Of a DNA stretch of 64,000 nucleotides, positions 1-8,006 are shown in pieces. The translations under genes and the position numbers were made by a program. Origin of the DNA: Polaromonas sp. CF318 (lineage in GTDB: Bacteria; Pseudomonadota; Gammaproteobacteria; Burkholderiales; Burkholderiaceae_C); contig NZ_AKIV01000039.1 in the NCBI RefSeq assembly GCF_000282655.1, positions 152,843 to 216,842 of the forward strand, written 5' to 3'. Numbering within the stretch: position 1 is the stretch's first letter; each line of letters opens with the position of its first letter. Below the pieces are notes generated by a model. It made no database searches and had not been told where the DNA came from. It worked only from the letters and a program-made list of their open reading frames with translations.

Positions 1-136
1 TCACCACGAGGTCGATTTGCGCGCCCTCGGGCCGCGGGCCGAAATTGGGCGATGCCAGCGCGCGCGCATAGCGGTACCAGCCGTCCCGCCACAGAGGGGG
101 CGGGGCGCCGGCACCCCGGCCTTCAGGCGGGGTCAT
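1..136 (-). CDS. ampD: AmpD, 1,6-anhydro-N-acetylmuramyl-L-alanine amidase (5' part only, runs off the window)
   Basis: Reading leftward from an ATG at 136, the open frame gives 45 residues before the window edge. They contain the W-x-x-G-W-Y-x-x-A-R opening, then SPNFGPRP and IDLVV, which is the typical AmpD start leading into the metal-binding V-I-H segment (off the window). AmpD is a cytoplasmic zinc amidase that removes the peptide from anhydro-muropeptides in cell-wall recycling. The start overlaps the last 14 bases of pilR, so the two are probably co-transcribed. pilS-pilR-ampD is a familiar order in comamonads. The identification rests on the N-terminal 45 residues only; no catalytic residue is visible. 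Confidence 0.8.
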   Translation of the reverse strand, partial: MTPPEGRGAGAPPPLWRDGWYRYARALASPNFGPRPEGAQIDLVV

Positions 137-1580
137 CGGCGGCGTCGAGTCCATCGGCAGGGTCTTCGTTGCCCGGCGTCACGATATTGAGGCGGGCAAT
201 GCGGTAGCGGATCTGGCGCAGGCTCAGGCCCAGCCTGGCGGCGGCCGCGGTGCGGTTGAAACCGTTTTCCAGCAGCACCTTCGTGAGGATGCTGCGCTCC
301 TGCCTGTCCAGGTAATCCTGCAGGTTTTCCGGAATGGCGACTTGTTCTTCGGCCGGCGCGTCGAAATGCAGCTCGCTGCCGTCGCCAAGCGCCACCGCCC
401 GGTGCAGGGTGTTTTCGAGTTCGCGGACGTTGCCGTTGAAGGGCAGGGCGCGAAGCTGGCCCAGCACGGAGTCGGTCAGATCGGGTACGGGAAAGCCCGA
501 CTCCTGGCAGATCCTGGCGAGCAGGGCTTTGCACAGGTCGGGCAGGTCTTCGCGGCGCTCGCGCAGGGCCGGCACGTGAATCTCGATCACATTGAGCCGG
601 TAATACAGGTCCTGGCGGAAAGTCCCCGCCTGGACTTCGGCCACCAGGTCCTTGTGGGTGGCGCTGACGATGCGCACGTCCACCGGGTCCTCCTGGGCGG
701 AGCCCAGCGGGCGCACGGTGCGCTCCTGGATGGCCCGCAAAAGCTTGGACTGCATGGCCAGCGGCAGGTCGCCGATTTCGTCGAGAAACAGGGTCCCGCC
801 TTTGGCCGCCTGGAAGTAACCCTGCCGATCCTGCGCCGAGCCGGTGTAGGCACCCTTGCGCGCGCCGAAGAACTCCGCCTCCAGGAGGTTTTCCGGGATG
901 GCGCTGCAGTTGACGGCCACAAACGGGCCCGCCGCGCGGTGGCTGCAGCCGTGCACGGCGCGCGCCACCAGTTCCTTGCCGGTGCCTGATTCACCCTGGA
1001 TCAGCACAGGCGCCATGCTGCCGGCCACCTTGACGATGCGCGACTTGACGGCGCGCATGACGGCCGATTCACCGACCAGCTTCTGCAGGATCAGCGGGGT
1101 ATCGGCGGCCATCGGCAGGGGCAGCGACAAAGGCGCGATGCCGGTGTCGGGCGTGCCGCGCTGGGCTTTTTCGGAGGCCGGCGCCGGATGCTTGGCGCCC
1201 TGCACGGCCGATGCCACCACACTGCGGAACTGTTTGAGATCGACCGGCTTGGTGAGGTAGTCAAAGGCGCCGGCCTTCAGGGCCTCGACCGCGTTTTCGG
1301 CGGAACCGTGCGCGGTGATGACCACGCAGCGCTCGCTGCGCTGCTGGCTCACCATGTCGCGCAGCAGCTCCAGGCCCAGGCCGTCCGGCAAGCGCATGTC
1401 GGTGATGACCGCGTCAAACCGGTTTTCGCTGAGCTGCTGACGGGCCTGCAGCAGATCGCCGGCGGCTTCCACCCGGTAACCCTCCCTGAGCAGGGTCAGC
1501 TCATAGAGGGTGCGCAGGTCCGGCTCGTCATCGATGACGAGGATGCGGGCTTGCTGGGGAACGGGGGCTTGCATGCTCAT
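123..1580 (-). CDS. pilR: PilR-type sigma-54-dependent response regulator
   Basis: A 485-residue NtrC-family activator. It has an N-terminal receiver domain with DD near residues 17-18, phospho-acceptor Asp61 in the VITDMRLPDG strand and a TKP motif. A central AAA+ domain carries Walker A GESGTGKE near residue 195 and a sigma-54 contact loop that reads GAYTGS instead of the consensus GAFTGA. A Fis-type helix-turn-helix (NRTAAAARLGLS) follows near residue 440. PilS lies immediately upstream with only 3 bases between them, so this is a cognate pair. In other bacteria PilS-PilR activates pilA (major type IV pilin) transcription; no pilA is in the window. Tyr for Phe and Ser for Ala in the loop are tolerated substitutions in the family, so activity is expected. 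Confidence 0.92.
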   Translation of the reverse strand: MSMQAPVPQQARILVIDDEPDLRTLYELTLLREGYRVEAAGDLLQARQQLSENRFDAVITDMRLPDGLGLELLRDMVSQQRSERCVVITAHGSAENAVEALKAGAFDYLTKPVDLKQFRSVVASAVQGAKHPAPASEKAQRGTPDTGIAPLSLPLPMAADTPLILQKLVGESAVMRAVKSRIVKVAGSMAPVLIQGESGTGKELVARAVHGCSHRAAGPFVAVNCSAIPENLLEAEFFGARKGAYTGSAQDRQGYFQAAKGGTLFLDEIGDLPLAMQSKLLRAIQERTVRPLGSAQEDPVDVRIVSATHKDLVAEVQAGTFRQDLYYRLNVIEIHVPALRERREDLPDLCKALLARICQESGFPVPDLTDSVLGQLRALPFNGNVRELENTLHRAVALGDGSELHFDAPAEEQVAIPENLQDYLDRQERSILTKVLLENGFNRTAAAARLGLSLRQIRYRIARLNIVTPGNEDPADGLDAADDPA

Positions 1581-1583
1581 GTG

Positions 1584-3302
1584 TCAGAGGGGCATTGTGG
1601 CAAAAGAAGACGAGGGCGTGTTCGGGGATTGCGCGGAGGGCCTGAACATGACGAAAAATTCGTTGCCCTCGGTGCCTTCGCGCTGCACGCGCTGGTAGCC
1701 GATCATGGCGCCGTAGCGTTCGCACAGCTCGCGGCAGATATACAGGCCCAGCCCGCTGGAGCGGCTTTCCGAGGAGAAAAAAGGCTCGAACAGGTGGGTC
1801 TGCACGGTCTGTTCCAGCGGCTGGCCGTCGCTCCAGACGGACAGGCGCGCTTGCCCCGGCGCCACGTTCTGGGTCGCGACCTCGATCGCGCCGGCGGAAT
1901 CGCTGGCGTAGCGCAAGGCGTTGTCCAGCAGGTTGATCATCAGGCGCCGCAAATGCTCGGGCTCAAAAACCACGACGGCGTTGTCCGAGGTCGCCGTAAT
2001 GCGCGTGCGCGCAACGGCCGCGGTCTGCCCCGTCCAGTCGGAGGTGATTTTCTGGACGGTGTCATCGAGCGGCAGGGTGGTGGTTTGCGGTGAAGGCAAC
2101 TGGGCCTGGGCCCGCGAAATATTCAGCACCTCGTCGACAATCCGGGCCAGACGCTGCGCGTTTTGCCTGACCATGGCGGTGAGTTGGCGGTGCCCCGCGT
2201 CCTGCAAGTCCTCCTCGAGCAGTGCATTGGCCTGCGAAATGGCTGCCAGCGGGTTGCGGATCTCATGGGCCACAGCGGCCGACATGCGGCCCATGGCCGC
2301 CATTTTTTCGGTCCGCACCCGCGCTTCCATTTCGCGCAGGTCTTCCAGGAACATCACGCACAGGCTCTCATGCGTGCCGTTCGGCGATGCGGCCAGCCGC
2401 GTGCGCACGTGCAGCCGCCGGGTGTTGCCGCCCGCATTGTCCAGGCTGACGTCCGCTTCCTGCGGCGATTGCGCAGCGAAGGTGCGGTGCGTCAGTTCGG
2501 CAAGAGGTTGCCAGGCGGCTTCCGTGGCCAGGATGAAGGGGGCGCTGCGCGCTGCATCGCCGGCCGCCAGCAGGCGCCGGGAAGCCGGATTGGCCGAGCG
2601 CACGATGCCGTTGACGTCGACCACCAGCACGCCGTCGGCCAGGGCTTCAATGACCAGTTCATTCACCTGGGTTTGCATGCGCGCGGCCGACTGGCTGCGT
2701 TTGGCCAGTTGCTCTTCCCTGGCCAGGCGCAGGGCCAGGTGGTTGGCGAGCAGCGCGACGAGGAAGAAGCCGGAGCTGCTCAAGCCCGCCTGCAGGAAAC
2801 GCGCGTTGGCGTCGCCCACCCCTTGCAGCGAGTTCCACCAGGCATCGGCCAGCAGCAGCAGCGTCACGCTTGAGGCGGTTCCGAAGGCCAGCAGGATAGG
2901 GCCGAGGATAGAGGACAGCAGCACGGGCAGCGCGAACAGCGGGGTGTAATTGATGCCGCTGGACTGCAGGAAGTTCAGCGCCGAGAAGGCGATGACGTCC
3001 ACGCCTATGGTCAGCACCCATTGGGCGTCGAAGGTGCTGCCGGGCGGCCGCGGCCGCGACCAGAGCCGCACGGCCAGGGTGGCGCACAGGTAGGCGATGC
3101 AGGTCGCGATGGACCAGTGGTTGGTGATGTTGCCCAGCACGTAGATAAAAGCCTGCAGGACGACCAGCACGGCGGCGATGGCGACGCGCGCCGTCATGAA
3201 AACATGCCACAGGCGGCCGAAGGAGCCCGGCCCGGACGTGACTTCCCAATTGCCCGAGCTTTTGTCGCCGCCGGTTTCAAACCAATGGGAGGGCGTGCTC
3301 AT
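1584..3302 (-). CDS. pilS: PilS-type membrane sensor histidine kinase
   Basis: A 572-residue kinase. The first ~210 residues form about six hydrophobic segments, as in PilS. Next comes a PAS-like region (LADGVLVVDVNGIVRSANPA), then the dimerisation box AAVAHEIRNPLAAIS with the phosphorylated His near residue 345, and a C-terminal ATPase domain with an N-box (LLDNALRYA) and a GLGLYICRELC G2-type motif. The ATG at 3302 sits directly against an inverted-repeat element (3305-3438), so its promoter, if separate, must lie in or across that element. Together with the adjacent pilR it forms the two-component pair that controls pilin expression in other species. Confidence 0.9.
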   Translation of the reverse strand: MSTPSHWFETGGDKSSGNWEVTSGPGSFGRLWHVFMTARVAIAAVLVVLQAFIYVLGNITNHWSIATCIAYLCATLAVRLWSRPRPPGSTFDAQWVLTIGVDVIAFSALNFLQSSGINYTPLFALPVLLSSILGPILLAFGTASSVTLLLLADAWWNSLQGVGDANARFLQAGLSSSGFFLVALLANHLALRLAREEQLAKRSQSAARMQTQVNELVIEALADGVLVVDVNGIVRSANPASRRLLAAGDAARSAPFILATEAAWQPLAELTHRTFAAQSPQEADVSLDNAGGNTRRLHVRTRLAASPNGTHESLCVMFLEDLREMEARVRTEKMAAMGRMSAAVAHEIRNPLAAISQANALLEEDLQDAGHRQLTAMVRQNAQRLARIVDEVLNISRAQAQLPSPQTTTLPLDDTVQKITSDWTGQTAAVARTRITATSDNAVVVFEPEHLRRLMINLLDNALRYASDSAGAIEVATQNVAPGQARLSVWSDGQPLEQTVQTHLFEPFFSSESRSSGLGLYICRELCERYGAMIGYQRVQREGTEGNEFFVMFRPSAQSPNTPSSSFATMPL

Positions 3303-3304
3303 GT

Positions 3305-3438
3305 AGGGCCTGTGAACACTGTGTTTGCAAGATGCGTTGCGCTCCTCACCCAGACTCCCGTCTGGGATTCGCCGCGCGCTTTGATTGGCGCCGTTTTTAC
3401 CCTATTCGCATTTGTAAACATAGTGTTCACAAGGCCTG
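3305..3438. repeat. 134-bp inverted-repeat element between the small zinc-ribbon gene and pilS
   Basis: The outer arms at about 3305-3336 and 3407-3438 are near-perfect reverse complements over roughly 30 bases. Both contain TGTGAACACT followed by G/A-TGTTT. An inner hairpin, CCCAGAC-TCCC-GTCTGGG, sits at 3349-3366. The element fills the whole gap between the two genes, and its right arm includes the stop codon of the gene at 3427-3675. The layout resembles a miniature inverted-repeat element or a pair of inverted regulator sites. I see no clear target-site duplication. Confidence 0.7.
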
Positions 3439-3675
3439 TTCGGCTTGGCGCCGGTGCGCGTCGCTGCAGTAAACGCCTTTGTTGCCGATCAGCGCTTCAG
3501 TTTTCGGCAAATGCACGCCGCACACCTCGCAGGCGACGATTTCAGTGACGGCGGTTCCCTGTTTTTGCGGGGCAGGTTGGCGGGCGGGCGCGGCGTCACC
3601 TCGTTCCGTTTCCCGGTTGTGCCGCCAGATCCAGAACACCACCAGCACCAAGCCCATGACCAGCAAGTACTTCAT
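3427..3675 (-). CDS. PP0621-family small membrane-anchored zinc-ribbon protein
   Basis: An 82-residue protein with one N-terminal transmembrane helix (about residues 2-17), a short polar linker, and a C-terminal cluster C-E-V-C-G-x-H-L-P ... G-x-Y-C-S-D-x-H-R. The Cys/His spacing fits a small zinc-binding finger, as in the PP0621 family. The start overlaps the end of the ypjD-like gene by 4 bases (ATGA), indicating translational coupling. The molecular role is unknown. The stop codon lies inside the inverted-repeat element at 3305-3438. Confidence 0.8.
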   Translation of the reverse strand: MKYLLVMGLVLVVFWIWRHNRETERGDAAPARQPAPQKQGTAVTEIVACEVCGVHLPKTEALIGNKGVYCSDAHRRQAEQAL

Positions 3676-4472
3676 GCCCGCCTCAAGATGACTTCAAGCA
3701 CAAAGCGCGAACCGGCGTAGCCCAGCAGCAACAGGCCGGAGCCCAGGTACAGCACATGCACCGCCTTGCGGCCGCGCCAGCCGAGGCGCGCCCGGCCAAT
3801 CAGCAGGCCGGCAAAGGTCAGCCAGGCCAGCACCGAGAACACGGTTTTGTGGTTCCACTTCCAGGCCAGGCCCGGCCCGTAAAGCGTTTCGGCGAACAAC
3901 CAGCCCACGAACAGCGTGGCCGACAGCAGCACAAAGCCGGCCTCCACGAAGCGAAAGGTCAGGCGCTCCAGCGTGAGCAGGGGCACGCCGGCGTCGGTTT
4001 GCGCGGCCAGCCGGATGGAGCGCTCGGAGCGCGTCATGAGCCAGCCGTGCACCACCGCCGCGGCAAACAGTCCGTAGGACGCGATGCCCAGGGCCCAGTG
4101 CAGCGGCAGCCAGGGCGATGCGATGGCGTGGTAGGTGGTGCCGGGGAAAATGGCCGTCAGGATAACCGCCACGCTGCCCAGGCCCGCCAGCGCCCAGTGC
4201 GCCTGAAGCTGCGGAAACAGGCGGCTTTCAATTGCGTACACCGTGAGCACCAGCCAGACGGTCATGGACAGCGCGGGCGCGAAGCCGAAGCGGGGCGGCT
4301 CCCCCAGCAGGCCGTCGGCCAGCGCCAGCGCGTGCAGCAGCCAGGCGGCCAGCAGCAGGCCGCGCACGGTGCCGGCGCCCAGGCGCGGCGCGGCCAGCGC
4401 CAGGACGGCATAGGCGACAGCGGCGCCTGCCGCTGCCGCAAGACCCCACCAGTCGCTCAAAGCTAAAATCAT
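3672..4472 (-). CDS. ypjD: CcsA/YpjD-type cytochrome c assembly family membrane protein
   Basis: A 266-residue protein with about eight hydrophobic segments. The segment HWALGIASYGLFAAA and the later W-K-W-N-H-K-T-V-F-S belong to the cytochrome c assembly (CcsA/CcmC) fold that carries haem-handling histidines. In gamma- and betaproteobacteria the ypjD gene sits divergently next to ffh, as here. The precise function of YpjD is not established; it lacks the companion Ccs genes that would make it a dedicated cytochrome c synthetase subunit. Confidence 0.85.
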   Translation of the reverse strand: MILALSDWWGLAAAAGAAVAYAVLALAAPRLGAGTVRGLLLAAWLLHALALADGLLGEPPRFGFAPALSMTVWLVLTVYAIESRLFPQLQAHWALAGLGSVAVILTAIFPGTTYHAIASPWLPLHWALGIASYGLFAAAVVHGWLMTRSERSIRLAAQTDAGVPLLTLERLTFRFVEAGFVLLSATLFVGWLFAETLYGPGLAWKWNHKTVFSVLAWLTFAGLLIGRARLGWRGRKAVHVLYLGSGLLLLGYAGSRFVLEVILRRA

Positions 4473-4585
4473 GGCTAGAGTTTAGCCTTTACTGCTTTCC
4501 CGACGGCTTTCCCCGCCGGCCTCCTGGCAGCTTTTGGCCGCCTTCCCTTTCCCACCTAACCGCTCCACGCCCGTGGCGCCTTCCC

Positions 4586-5944
4586 ATGGCCTCAGCCCTC
4601 ACCGACAAGTTATCCCGCCTCGTCAAGGAAATGCGAGGCCAGGCCCGCATCACCGAATCCAATGTGCAGGACATGCTGCGCGAAGTGCGCATGGCCCTGC
4701 TGGAAGCCGACGTGGCCTTGCCGGTGGTGCGCGACTTCATCGCCAGGGTCAAGGAAAAGGCGCTGGGCCAGGAGGTGATGGGCTCGCTCTCGCCGGGCCA
4801 GGCGCTGGTCGGCATCGTCAACAAGGAGCTCGCCGCCACCATGGGCGAGGGTGTGAGCGACATCAACCTGGCGGCGCAGCCGCCGGCGGTCATCTTGATG
4901 GCCGGCCTGCAGGGTGCGGGTAAAACGACCACGACGGCCAAGCTGGCCAAGCACCTGATCGAAAAGCGCAAGAAAAAAGTCCTGACGGTGTCGGGCGACG
5001 TCTACCGGCCGGCGGCCATCGAGCAGCTCAAGACGGTCACCAAACAGGCCGGCGCCGAATGGTTTCCCAGCACGCCCGAACAGAAACCGGCCGACATCGC
5101 CCGCGCGGCCATCGACTACGCCCGCAAGCACTTCTTTGACGTGCTGCTGGTCGACACGGCTGGCCGGCTGGCCATTGACGAAGCCCTGATGGCCGAAATC
5201 AAGGAGCTGCACGCCATCCTGAACCCGGTCGAGACCCTGTTCGTCGTCGATGCCATGCAGGGCCAGGACGCGGTCAACACCGCCAAGGCCTTCAAGGAGG
5301 CGCTGCCGCTGACCGGCATCATCCTGACCAAGACCGACGGCGACTCGCGCGGCGGCGCGGCGCTCAGCGTGCGGCAGGTCACCGGCGCGCCCATCAAGTT
5401 TTCAGGCACCAGCGAAAAGATTGACGGCCTGGAGGTGTTCGACGCCGAGCGCCATGCGGGACGTATCCTGGGCATGGGCGACATCGTGGCGCTGGTCGAG
5501 CAGGTCGCCGCTGGCGTGGACGTGGCCGCGGCGCAAAAGCTGGCCGCCAAGATCAAGTCGGGCGACGGCTTTGACCTCAACGACTTTCTCGGCCAGCTGC
5601 AGCAGATGAAGAACATGGGCGGCCTGTCCAGCCTGCTGGACAAGCTGCCGGCGCAGATGACCGCCAAGGCCGGCCAGGTCGACATGGACAAGGCCGAGAG
5701 AGACATCAAGCGCAAGGAAGGCATCATCCAGAGCATGACGCCACTGGAGCGCCGCAAGCCCGAACTCATCAAGGCCACGCGCAAGCGCCGCATCGCCGCG
5801 GGATCAGGCGTGCACGTTCAGGAAGTCAACCGGCTGCTCAACGAATTCGAGCAGATGCAGGGCATGATGAAGAAGATGAAGGGCAGCGGCATGATGAAGA
5901 TGATGAAGCGCATGGGCGGCATGAAAGGCATGCCCAAATTCTGA
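4586..5944 (+). CDS. ffh: Signal recognition particle protein Ffh
   Basis: A 452-residue SRP54 GTPase. An N-terminal four-helix bundle is followed by the G domain with GLQGAGKTTTTAKLAKH (P-loop, near residue 108), DTAGR, TKTDGDSRGG and a GMGD closing motif. The C-terminal methionine-rich M domain ends in runs of M, K and G (residues ~425-452). Ffh binds 4.5S RNA and the signal sequences of nascent inner-membrane proteins and delivers ribosomes to FtsY. Its upstream neighbour ypjD is divergent. A strong palindromic terminator follows 8 bases after the stop. Confidence 0.98.
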   Translation: MASALTDKLSRLVKEMRGQARITESNVQDMLREVRMALLEADVALPVVRDFIARVKEKALGQEVMGSLSPGQALVGIVNKELAATMGEGVSDINLAAQPPAVILMAGLQGAGKTTTTAKLAKHLIEKRKKKVLTVSGDVYRPAAIEQLKTVTKQAGAEWFPSTPEQKPADIARAAIDYARKHFFDVLLVDTAGRLAIDEALMAEIKELHAILNPVETLFVVDAMQGQDAVNTAKAFKEALPLTGIILTKTDGDSRGGAALSVRQVTGAPIKFSGTSEKIDGLEVFDAERHAGRILGMGDIVALVEQVAAGVDVAAAQKLAAKIKSGDGFDLNDFLGQLQQMKNMGGLSSLLDKLPAQMTAKAGQVDMDKAERDIKRKEGIIQSMTPLERRKPELIKATRKRRIAAGSGVHVQEVNRLLNEFEQMQGMMKKMKGSGMMKMMKRMGGMKGMPKF

Positions 5945-5952
5945 AAAGCCCA

Positions 5953-5995
5953 AGCCCATGAAAAAAGCCGCTTCAAGCGGCTTTTTTCATGGGCT
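5953..5995. terminator. Bidirectional intrinsic terminator between convergent ffh and opgH
   Basis: A 43-bp perfect palindrome (21-base arms around one central base). Its core GCCGCTT-C-AAGCGGC is flanked by A6 on the left and T6 on the right, so it forms a G+C-rich stem followed by a U-run in both directions. It lies between the ends of ffh (+) and opgH (-). Confidence 0.92.
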
Positions 5996-6005
5996 GCTCA
6001 GGGCC

Positions 6006-8006
6006 TCAGGCCGCCTTCAGTCGCGGCTGGGCCAGCCGGCTCGCATGCAGCCAGGCGCGGCGCAGCACCGCGGGGGAGCGGGTCTCTTCCGGAATGAGCA
6101 GATAGTTCTGCGCGCGCAGGGCGGTGCCCACGCCGACCTTGCTGGTGATCACCGTCATCGGGATGGACAGCAGCAGCGGCAGGCCCACCGGGATCAGCCA
6201 GACCAGCGCGCGTGCGTCGATCACGGCAATGCCGACGGCCAGCAGCGCGATCACGCCCGACATGGGCGCCAGTTGCGCCAGCGCATGGCGCCACGGCACG
6301 GCGGCCGCTTCGCGCGGGGGCGATTTCCATTCGAGCTTCAGGCCCGTCAGCGCCACCACCACGAACAGCGAGTGCGCCAGCATGCGGATGGGGGCCTGCA
6401 GCAGGGCGATCAGGGTTTCCAGCAGCGCGCTGCGCAGCAGGCTTGCGGTGCCGCCGTAGGACTGCTGCTGGCGGTTGATCAGCACGGCGGCGATGCCCAG
6501 GATGCGCGGCAGGAACAGCATGCACAGCGTCCAGGCCCACAGCGACATCAGCTCGCCCGGCAGCAGGGTCCAGTCGGCGATCATGGGCGAGCCCGACAGC
6601 CACAGCGCGGTGCCCAGGGTCAGAAAGCACAGCCACAGCGGCGCCGAGAGATACGCCATGGCGCCGGTGCCGAACATGGAGCGGTGCACCGGGTGGATGC
6701 CGGGCTCGGCGATCAGGCGCGAGTTCTGCAGGTTGCCCTGGCACCAGCGGCGGTCGCGCTGCAGTTCGGCGAGCAGGTCGGGCGGCTGCTGTTCATAGCT
6801 GCCGACCAGGTCGCCCACCAGCCAGACGTGATAGCCGGCGCGGCGCATCAGCGCGGCCTCGACGAAATCGTGCGACATGATGCTGCCGGCCATGCCGCCC
6901 GTGCCCGGGATGTGGGCCAGCGCGCAGTGTTTCATGAAGGGTTCTATGCGGATGATGGCGTTGTGGCCCCAATAGTGCGACTCGCCCATCTGCCAGAACT
7001 GCATGCCCAGCGTGAACAGGCGCCCCGTCACGCGCGAAGCGAACTGCTGCGCGCGCGCATGCAGGGTTACGTGGCCTATGGCCTGGGTGGCGGTCTGGAT
7101 GATGCCGGCCCTGGGGTTGGCTTCCATCAGCTTGACCATGGAGACCAGGCAGTCGCCGCTCATCACGCTGTCGGCGTCCAGCACCACCATGTAGCGGTAG
7201 TCCTTGCCCCAGCGGCGGCAGAAGTCGGCCACGTTGCCGGCCTTGCGGTCGGTGCGGCGTTTGCGCAGGCGGTAGTAGACCTCGATCTGCGGCTGGTCGG
7301 GGTGGCCGGCCAGCTGGGTGCGCAGGTCTTCCCAGGCGGCGCGCTCGGCCTGGATGATGGCCGGGTTGTTGCTGTCGGACAGTACGAAAACGTCGAAGCT
7401 CTGCACGTGGCCCGTCATGGCGACCGACTCGCAGGTGGCGCGCAAGCCGGCGAACACGGTGCGCACGTCTTCGTTGCAGATGGGCATGATGATGGCGGTG
7501 CGCGTGGAGGCGTCCAGCGGGTAGTGCTGGACTTTCCTGGCCGACAGCGCGTGCCTGTCGCCGAAGAGGGTGACGTAAAAACCCATCATCGCGGTCATGA
7601 AGCCGGTCACCACCCAGGCCGACAGCAGCGCGAACAGGCTGATCTGGCCATACTGCAGCCAGGCGTTGTCGTAATCGGGCTGCATGTCGGCGAAGATGCT
7701 GGTCGCCAGCACCGTGCTGACCAGCGTGAGCAGCAGGAACACCGCGCGGCGGCGCCTGGCCGCGCGCTGCCAGGGCTCGGGCCGGGCGGCGGGCAGCGGG
7801 CGCAAAGCCGCAGGGCCGTGGGCCTTGAACACCGACACCAAGGGCAGCAAAAGCGCGGTCGCCAGGCTGTTCCAGAAGCCGCGCCAGGGCCGCGGCACCA
7901 TGGAGCCGCGGTTCAGCGGCGGTGCCGTGACCGAATTCGGATGACGTTCCTCGCGCAGCAGGCTGCGCGAGCCGGACGGTATCAGGGTGTGATCAGGTTG
8001 GTCCAT
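6006..8006 (-). CDS. opgH: Glucan biosynthesis glucosyltransferase OpgH (MdoH)
   Basis: A 666-residue inner-membrane glycosyltransferase. Two transmembrane segments lie in the N-terminal 150 residues. A family-2 catalytic domain carries VLDADS near residue 278, further acidic residues, and QRDRRWCQGNLQ (the Q-x-x-R-W acceptor motif) near residue 420. Several C-terminal membrane helices follow. OpgH polymerises the beta-1,2-glucan backbone of osmoregulated periplasmic glucans from UDP-glucose at the inner membrane. Its start overlaps the 3' end of opgG by 25 bases, so the two are one operon, as in enterobacteria. The length is shorter than the E. coli protein but no motif is missing. Confidence 0.95.
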   Translation of the reverse strand: MDQPDHTLIPSGSRSLLREERHPNSVTAPPLNRGSMVPRPWRGFWNSLATALLLPLVSVFKAHGPAALRPLPAARPEPWQRAARRRRAVFLLLTLVSTVLATSIFADMQPDYDNAWLQYGQISLFALLSAWVVTGFMTAMMGFYVTLFGDRHALSARKVQHYPLDASTRTAIIMPICNEDVRTVFAGLRATCESVAMTGHVQSFDVFVLSDSNNPAIIQAERAAWEDLRTQLAGHPDQPQIEVYYRLRKRRTDRKAGNVADFCRRWGKDYRYMVVLDADSVMSGDCLVSMVKLMEANPRAGIIQTATQAIGHVTLHARAQQFASRVTGRLFTLGMQFWQMGESHYWGHNAIIRIEPFMKHCALAHIPGTGGMAGSIMSHDFVEAALMRRAGYHVWLVGDLVGSYEQQPPDLLAELQRDRRWCQGNLQNSRLIAEPGIHPVHRSMFGTGAMAYLSAPLWLCFLTLGTALWLSGSPMIADWTLLPGELMSLWAWTLCMLFLPRILGIAAVLINRQQQSYGGTASLLRSALLETLIALLQAPIRMLAHSLFVVVALTGLKLEWKSPPREAAAVPWRHALAQLAPMSGVIALLAVGIAVIDARALVWLIPVGLPLLLSIPMTVITSKVGVGTALRAQNYLLIPEETRSPAVLRRAWLHASRLAQPRLKAA

